Shown piece by piece: positions 12,630 through 16,378 of a DNA stretch of 16,378 nt. Both the position numbers and the translations under genes were made by a program. Every line of letters starts with the position of its first letter. The stretch's first letter is position 1. The stretch spans positions 1-16,378 of the forward strand of contig CANRFK010000017.1 in NCBI GenBank assembly GCA_947629875.1, read 5' to 3'. This DNA comes from an uncultured Clostridia bacterium. GTDB taxonomy: Bacteria > Bacillota > Clostridia > Christensenellales > Borkfalkiaceae. The notes under the pieces are model-generated. The model saw only the letters and a program-made list of their open reading frames with translations, was not told the DNA's origin and did no database searches.

Positions 12630-13955
12630 ATGAACTTCCGCGAAACACTGAAAATCAACGAAAAAGGGCACCTTGAGATCGGCGGCGCCGACTGCGTCGA
12701 CCTCGCCCGCGAGTTTGGCACGCCGCTATATGTGTACGATGAAGCGCACATCCGCAACATGATGCGCGTCTATCGCGAGACGCTTGAAGCGGAATACGAA
12801 GGCCGCGGCCTCGTGCTCTACGCCTCCAAGGCGTTTTCCTGCGAGGCGATGTACGCCATCGCAAAGTCCGAGCACATCGGCGCGGACGTCGTCTCGGGCG
12901 GCGAGCTCTACACGGCAATGCAGGCGGGCTTCCCCGCACAAAATATCTACATGCACGGCAACAACAAGCTCCCGCAGGAGATTGCTTACGCCCTCGATTG
13001 CGGCGTGGGAACCATCGTTGTAGACGCCTATTCGGAGGCCGACCTCATCGAGGCGGAGGCGGAAAAGCGCGGCGTCGTACAGAACGTGCTCATCCGCATC
13101 AACCCGGGCGTCGAGGCGCATACGCATGCCTACGTGCAGACGGCCACGCCCGATTCCAAATTCGGATTTCCCATTGCGGGGGGCGAGGCGGAGAAGATCG
13201 CCGCCTACATTCTCACCAGAAAGCATCTCCGCCTTCTCGGCTATCACTGCCACATCGGCTCGCAGATCTTTGAAAAGCAGTCCTTTGTGCTCGCCGCGGA
13301 GAAATGCCTCAAATTCGCCGCCAACGTCAAGAAAACGCTGCATTTTACGCCGAAAGAGCTCAATTTCGGGGGCGGTTTCGGCGTTTGGTACACCGATGCG
13401 GACGCCAAAATTCCCGCAGAGGGCTACCGCGCCTATCTCTCCGCGCTCATTTCCGCCGTCAAAAAGGGGTGCGACGATTATAAATTGGAACTTCCCCGCC
13501 TCCTCATCGAGCCCGGCCGCTCCATCGTCGCGGAGGCGGGCATTACGCTCTATACGGTGGGGGCGATCAAGGAGATCCCCGGCATCCGGAAATACATCGC
13601 CATCGACGGCGGCATGTTTGAAAACCCGCGTTTCTGCCTGTACCGCTCCAAATACTCGGCAATTCTTGCCAACCGCGCCGCCGAGCCCTGCACGGAGCGC
13701 GTGTCCCTCGCCGGCAAATGCTGTGAGAGCGGCGACCTCATCGGCGACGACTTCAATCTCCCCGCGGCGCGCATCGGCGATCTCGTCGCCGTGCTAACGA
13801 CGGGGGCGTACAACTATTCCATGGCAAGCAACTACAACCGCAACCTCATTCCGCCCGCCGTGCTCGTACATAATGGTAAGGCGGAGTATATCGTGAAGCC
13901 GCAGACCTACGCCGACCTTGTCCGCGGCGACGTCATTCCCGCACGCCTCAAATAG
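12630..13955 (+). CDS. lysA: Diaminopimelate decarboxylase
   Basis: LysA converts meso-diaminopimelate to L-lysine using pyridoxal phosphate. The 441-residue product is a fold-type III PLP enzyme. The cofactor lysine is in YASKAFSC (K67), followed by the family motifs GYHCHIGSQI (204-213), GGGFG (247-251), EPGRS (294-298), the dimer-site CESGD (365-369) and GAYNYSMAS (392-400). The start at MNFRETLKINEKGHLEIGG matches the usual LysA N-terminus; an in-frame ATG further upstream (12582) lies inside the terminator and is rejected. No SD exists, and the promoter position predicts a leaderless mRNA. The gene stands alone between two terminators. Confidence 0.95.
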   Translation: MNFRETLKINEKGHLEIGGADCVDLAREFGTPLYVYDEAHIRNMMRVYRETLEAEYEGRGLVLYASKAFSCEAMYAIAKSEHIGADVVSGGELYTAMQAGFPAQNIYMHGNNKLPQEIAYALDCGVGTIVVDAYSEADLIEAEAEKRGVVQNVLIRINPGVEAHTHAYVQTATPDSKFGFPIAGGEAEKIAAYILTRKHLRLLGYHCHIGSQIFEKQSFVLAAEKCLKFAANVKKTLHFTPKELNFGGGFGVWYTDADAKIPAEGYRAYLSALISAVKKGCDDYKLELPRLLIEPGRSIVAEAGITLYTVGAIKEIPGIRKYIAIDGGMFENPRFCLYRSKYSAILANRAAEPCTERVSLAGKCCESGDLIGDDFNLPAARIGDLVAVLTTGAYNYSMASNYNRNLIPPAVLVHNGKAEYIVKPQTYADLVRGDVIPARLK

Positions 13956-13979
13956 GCCGCGCCACAAGATATGGCGGGT

Positions 13980-14013
13980 AAAAGCGGAAATTTCCCAAAA
14001 TGTCCGCTTTTTT
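13980..14013 (+). terminator. Intrinsic terminator after lysA
   Basis: AAAAGCGGA (13980-13988) and TCCGCTTTT (14003-14011) form a nine-pair stem with a 14-base loop, running into a T-tract (14008-14013). It lies 25 bases after the lysA stop. Confidence 0.85.
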
Positions 14014-14014
14014 C

Positions 14015-14043
14015 TTGCCTTTTTTGTTTGTTTGCTCTATAAT
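14015..14043 (+). promoter_or_regulatory. Vegetative promoter of scpA-scpB
   Basis: TTGCCT (14015-14020) and TATAAT (14038-14043) are spaced 17 bp. The start site would fall near 14050, at the left edge of an inverted repeat CCGTATC-G-GATACGG (14048-14062). That repeat touches the SD region and could be an operator or a small leader hairpin. Confidence 0.7.
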
Positions 14044-14073
14044 AAAACCGTATCGGATACGGGAGGAAGGATC

Positions 14074-14868
14074 GTGAAGCGCGAAGATTTTGAATCCAAT
14101 GTCGACTATACCACGGTCCTCAACAACTTCGAGGGCCCGCTCGACCTTCTTCTCTATCTCATCAACCGCGAGGAGATCGAGATAAAGGACGTGTTCGTCT
14201 CGCAGGTCACCGAGCAATTTTTGGAGTACATGCAGGGGCTTCCCTATCTCGATGTGGATAAGGTCACCGACTATCTCAACATTGCGGCGACCATCATCAA
14301 GATCAAAGCGCAGGCGCTCGTGCCCAACCTCGAAGAGGATCCCGAGATCGACGCGGAAGTCGAAGAGGACAAGGCGGCCATCATCCGCGCGCTTGAAGAG
14401 TACCGCCTCATCAAGGAGGAGACCAAAAAGCTCAAAGAGCTTGAGACCATCGGCTACTACTTCAAGGAACCCGACCGCAACGTGGGGGAAGTGCGCACCG
14501 TCTTTTCCCTCGACAACCTCACGACGAACGGCCTCATCGGCGCGCTTGCGAATCTCATGCGCAACCGCGACCGCGAGATGGCGGCGCAGGAAGCCCGCGA
14601 GATCCCGCGCGACCAGTTCACGGTGCGGCAGAAGATCACGTTCATCATGGAGTGCCTCGAAGGGGGCGAACCCGTGCAATTTGAGGAACTTTTTTCTCTC
14701 GATTACACGAGATCGGAGATCATCACCACCTTTCAGGCGCTTTTGGAACTCTTGAAACACCAATATCTCACGGTAACGCAGCGGGAGCTGTTCGGGCCCA
14801 TTACGATCGCGCTCAACCCCGAGCGAAAGGAGGAGGAGACGCTTGAACAAATTGACGAATACAATTGA
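14074..14868 (+). CDS. scpA: Segregation and condensation protein A
   Basis: ScpA is the kleisin of the Smc-ScpAB condensin that compacts and separates chromosomes. The 264-residue product shows the family signature NFEGPLDLLLYLI (18-30). An N-terminal Smc-binding helical region follows, with YLNIAATIIKIKAQALVP (67-84). A charged linker and a C-terminal winged helix (about 185-255) complete it. A GTG start at 14074 is chosen because it directly precedes KREDFE and has a strong SD (GGGAGG 14061-14066, spacing 7). The frame upstream runs back through the lysA terminator and is not coding. It overlaps scpB by 26 bases, so the two subunits are made together. Confidence 0.93.
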   Translation: MKREDFESNVDYTTVLNNFEGPLDLLLYLINREEIEIKDVFVSQVTEQFLEYMQGLPYLDVDKVTDYLNIAATIIKIKAQALVPNLEEDPEIDAEVEEDKAAIIRALEEYRLIKEETKKLKELETIGYYFKEPDRNVGEVRTVFSLDNLTTNGLIGALANLMRNRDREMAAQEAREIPRDQFTVRQKITFIMECLEGGEPVQFEELFSLDYTRSEIITTFQALLELLKHQYLTVTQRELFGPITIALNPERKEEETLEQIDEYN

Positions 14869-15556
14869 GGCCATCCTGTTTGCCTCGGGGAAGGGAGTCG
14901 CCGTCTCCGACATTGCCGACAAGCTGAACGCGACCGAGCGCGAGGTGAACGCCGCACTCAAACAGCTCCGCGAAAAATACGGCGCAGACGGCGGCATCCA
15001 GCTTCTCGAATATAACAAAAAGGCACAACTCGCCTCCAATCCGCAGTATAAGGAAGAGGTGGCGGCCGTGCTCAACCCCATACGGGAGAAGGAGCTCACG
15101 CGCACCATCCTGGAATGCGTTGCCATCATCGCCTACAAACAGCCCATCACGCGCTCGGAGATCGAACTTCTGCGCGGCGTGAACAGTGACTACGCCGTCA
15201 ACATGCTGCTCGACTTAAAGCTCATCTACCCGTGCGGCAGAAAGGACGCCGTCGGCCGCCCCGTGCTCTTTGCGACGACCGACGAATTTTTGAAGCGGTT
15301 CAAATTAAGTTCCCTCGCCGACCTGCCCGACTACGACGAACTGATGGCGAAGATCGCAAGCGAGACCGACGAGCGCGACAGCTATCTCTACGCGCGCGAG
15401 GAATACAGCGAAGAGGACGAGGAGGCGGGCGAGGCGCCGAAAGAAAAAACGCCCGAACCCATCGAGGAGCCCGAGGAGCGCCCCATTACGGAGGGGGGCT
15501 ACGAACTGCCCGACTTTTTGCGCGGGCTCGACGAGGATCTCGTAAAAATTTCCTGA
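14843..15556 (+). CDS. scpB: Segregation and condensation protein B
   Basis: ScpB forms dimers of tandem winged-helix domains that bind the ScpA linker in the condensin complex. The 237-residue product shows NTIEAILFASGKGVAVSDIA (6-25) and the second-domain signature ECVAIIAYKQPITRSEIELLRGVNSD (about 91-116), then GRKDAVGRPVLFATTDEFL. The last 45-50 residues are an added acidic, proline-rich tail (EEYSEEDEEAGEAP...PEPIEEPEERP), beyond the usual length of about 190-200. The TTG start is supported by an excellent SD (AAAGGAGGAGG, 14826-14836) inside the end of scpA; translational coupling is likely. Confidence 0.93.
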   Translation: MNKLTNTIEAILFASGKGVAVSDIADKLNATEREVNAALKQLREKYGADGGIQLLEYNKKAQLASNPQYKEEVAAVLNPIREKELTRTILECVAIIAYKQPITRSEIELLRGVNSDYAVNMLLDLKLIYPCGRKDAVGRPVLFATTDEFLKRFKLSSLADLPDYDELMAKIASETDERDSYLYAREEYSEEDEEAGEAPKEKTPEPIEEPEERPITEGGYELPDFLRGLDEDLVKIS

Positions 15557-15584
15557 ATTTTATAAAAATAAATAATTTTTCTCG

Positions 15585-15617
15585 GTTCGCCCATATTACG
15601 GATATGGGCGAACTTTT
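15585..15617 (+). terminator. Terminator-like hairpin containing the start codon of the DUF2953-like gene
   Basis: GTTCGCCCATAT (15585-15596) and ATATGGGCGAAC (15602-15613) pair perfectly over 12 bp with a 5-base loop and are followed by TTTTCGTTT. It looks like the intrinsic terminator of scpAB. The right arm contains the ATG (15604) of the next gene, the same design as in front of spoIIM. Confidence 0.65.
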
Positions 15618-16185
15618 CGTTTATTCCCTGTTTTTCGGGGTATTGTTCTTCTTTTTCCCCGTATTCGTCTACGTGGACGGGTATGTGGACGCGGCGGAGA
15701 ACAAGGCGTGGTTCGCTCTCTGTCTCTTTCGGCGGCTGAAAATCTACGGCGGCTACGGAGAACTGCGTAAGGGGGGCGTCGCCCTGCATCTCACCGATAA
15801 AAAGGCGGTCTTTTTGCCATACACGGCCATGTCCGATACCCGCAAGAAGTTCGAGATCACCAAGGGCTTTCAGCTGTGGCGATTTCACCAGATCGTCGAA
15901 GTAAGCGGGGCGGAAAAACTGTACGGCGTCCTGCTCGCGGCCGTGATGCAGTCGGCGGGTGCGGCGGCCTTCTCCGTTCTCAAAACGCGCCACCCGTTCG
16001 TCTCCCTGAAGAGCAGCATTTTGCTGACCGAGCAAGCGACGCTCAAAGTTTCGGTTCAGTTCGCAACGGTGTTCAACGGATTCGTCTTGACCCTTGCGCT
16101 CATCAAAAAAGGTTTGGAGGAACTTCTCAAATGGATAAAAGAAAAACGATCGACGGCATCATGGAAAAGACTGCCGAACAACTGA
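15604..16185 (+). CDS. Membrane-anchored protein, DUF2953-like (YtfI-type)
   Basis: The 193-residue product has an N-terminal membrane segment (about 4-24, LFVYSLFFGVLFFFFPVFVYV). A mixed-strand region with LFRRLKIYGGYGEL and LTDKKAVFLPY follows. The C-terminal part ends in a hydrophobic helix (about 165-180) and a basic tail. I do not recognise strong motifs. The assignment to the DUF2953/YtfI type rests on its place between scpB and ytfJ, as in Bacillus, and on the anchor-plus-strands layout. A role in sporulation is inferred only. The ATG at 15604 is the only Met before the membrane segment; it sits in a hairpin without an SD. It overlaps ytfJ by 55 bases. Confidence 0.55.
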   Translation: MGELFVYSLFFGVLFFFFPVFVYVDGYVDAAENKAWFALCLFRRLKIYGGYGELRKGGVALHLTDKKAVFLPYTAMSDTRKKFEITKGFQLWRFHQIVEVSGAEKLYGVLLAAVMQSAGAAAFSVLKTRHPFVSLKSSILLTEQATLKVSVQFATVFNGFVLTLALIKKGLEELLKWIKEKRSTASWKRLPNN

Positions 16186-16378
16186 CGGGGCTTGTGGACG
16201 TCAACACCGTCATCGGCAAGCCCGTTTACTCTGCGAGCGGCGCGCAGATCATCCCGTTCACCAAGGTGACGATGGGGTATCTTTCGGGCGGTGGCGAGTA
16301 CGGCGAGGTGAAGGCCATCAAGGAGGACGAGTGCTTCCCGTGTGCGGGCGGCGCAGGGACGGTCGTCAACATCAAGCC
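16131..16378 (+). CDS. ytfJ: Sporulation protein YtfJ / GerW family (5' part)
   Basis: The 82 codons present show the family's start: IDGIMEKTAEQLTGLVDVNTVIGKPV, then IIPFTKVTMGYLSGGGEYG and a glycine-rich CAGGAGTVVNI near the window end. YtfJ (GerW) is a small spore protein of the mother cell/forespore era; in Bacillus it is linked to germination. The ATG at 16131 has GGAGG (16116-16120) ten bases upstream. A later ATG (16161) would remove the conserved IDGIM start. The gene begins inside the end of the DUF2953-like gene, in another frame. The 3' part lies beyond the window. Confidence 0.9.
   Translation, partial: MDKRKTIDGIMEKTAEQLTGLVDVNTVIGKPVYSASGAQIIPFTKVTMGYLSGGGEYGEVKAIKEDECFPCAGGAGTVVNIK

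Noticed and set aside
13948..15129. Long open frame on the - strand (393 codons) opposite scpA and scpB
   Set aside because: It is the reverse reading of scpA and part of scpB, crosses the lysA terminator and scpA promoter, and resembles no family.
1..16378. CRISPR arrays, tRNA or rRNA genes, insertion sequences
   Set aside because: No regularly spaced repeats, no cloverleaf-like segments in the short gaps, and no transposase-like protein were seen on either strand. All gaps are shorter than about 130 bp.

Overview
The window is a GC-rich stretch with almost all genes on the + strand. It carries the sporulation and housekeeping neighbourhood of endospore-forming Bacillota. The order spoIIIAG-spoIIIAH, Asp23 protein, nusB, folD, ispA, dxs, tlyA, nadK, argR, recN, spoIVB, then spoIIM, dacF, lysA, scpA, scpB, DUF2953-like and ytfJ matches a backbone known from Bacillus and Clostridia. 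Together with high GC and Shine-Dalgarno (SD) sites of the GGAGG type, this suggests a spore-forming member of class Clostridia, probably an uncultured gut lineage. The taxon is inferred from gene order and protein character only.

Layout. Bases 1-678 hold the end of the spoIIIA operon, which builds the channel between mother cell and forespore. Bases 741-5756 form a tightly packed block starting from an extended -10 promoter: Asp23 protein, nusB, folD, ispA, dxs and tlyA, with several start/stop overlaps. An AT-rich gap with a near-consensus promoter starts nadK-argR-recN (5832-8790). spoIVB (8859-9872) follows behind a possible forespore promoter and ends in an intrinsic terminator. Bases 9873-10637 hold an inserted Phd/YefM-RelE/ParE toxin-antitoxin cassette. 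It is bracketed by a 48-bp direct repeat made from the 3' end of spoIVB. The chromosomal backbone resumes with spoIIM, dacF, lysA, scpA-scpB, a DUF2953-like membrane protein and the start of ytfJ, cut by the window end.

The genes combine spore formation (SpoIIIAG/AH, SpoIVB, SpoIIM, DacF, YtfJ), isoprenoid precursor supply (Dxs, IspA), one-carbon metabolism (FolD), lysine synthesis (LysA), NADP supply (NadK), arginine control (ArgR), chromosome maintenance (RecN, ScpA, ScpB) and RNA functions (NusB, TlyA).

The most unusual signals are: (1) the toxin-antitoxin cassette at the spoIVB 3' end with a duplicated gene end; (2) a 26-bp palindromic repeat found both inside the dxs coding sequence and at the dacF terminator; (3) two terminator-like hairpins of very similar design whose 3' arm contains the start codon of the next gene (spoIIM and the DUF2953-like gene); (4) several genes (lysA, nadK, perhaps dacF, spoIIM and the DUF2953-like gene) without an SD, whose promoter lies so close that the mRNA would be leaderless or nearly so. 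Genes expected from the usual order but absent here are accBC, xseA/xseB and spo0A.
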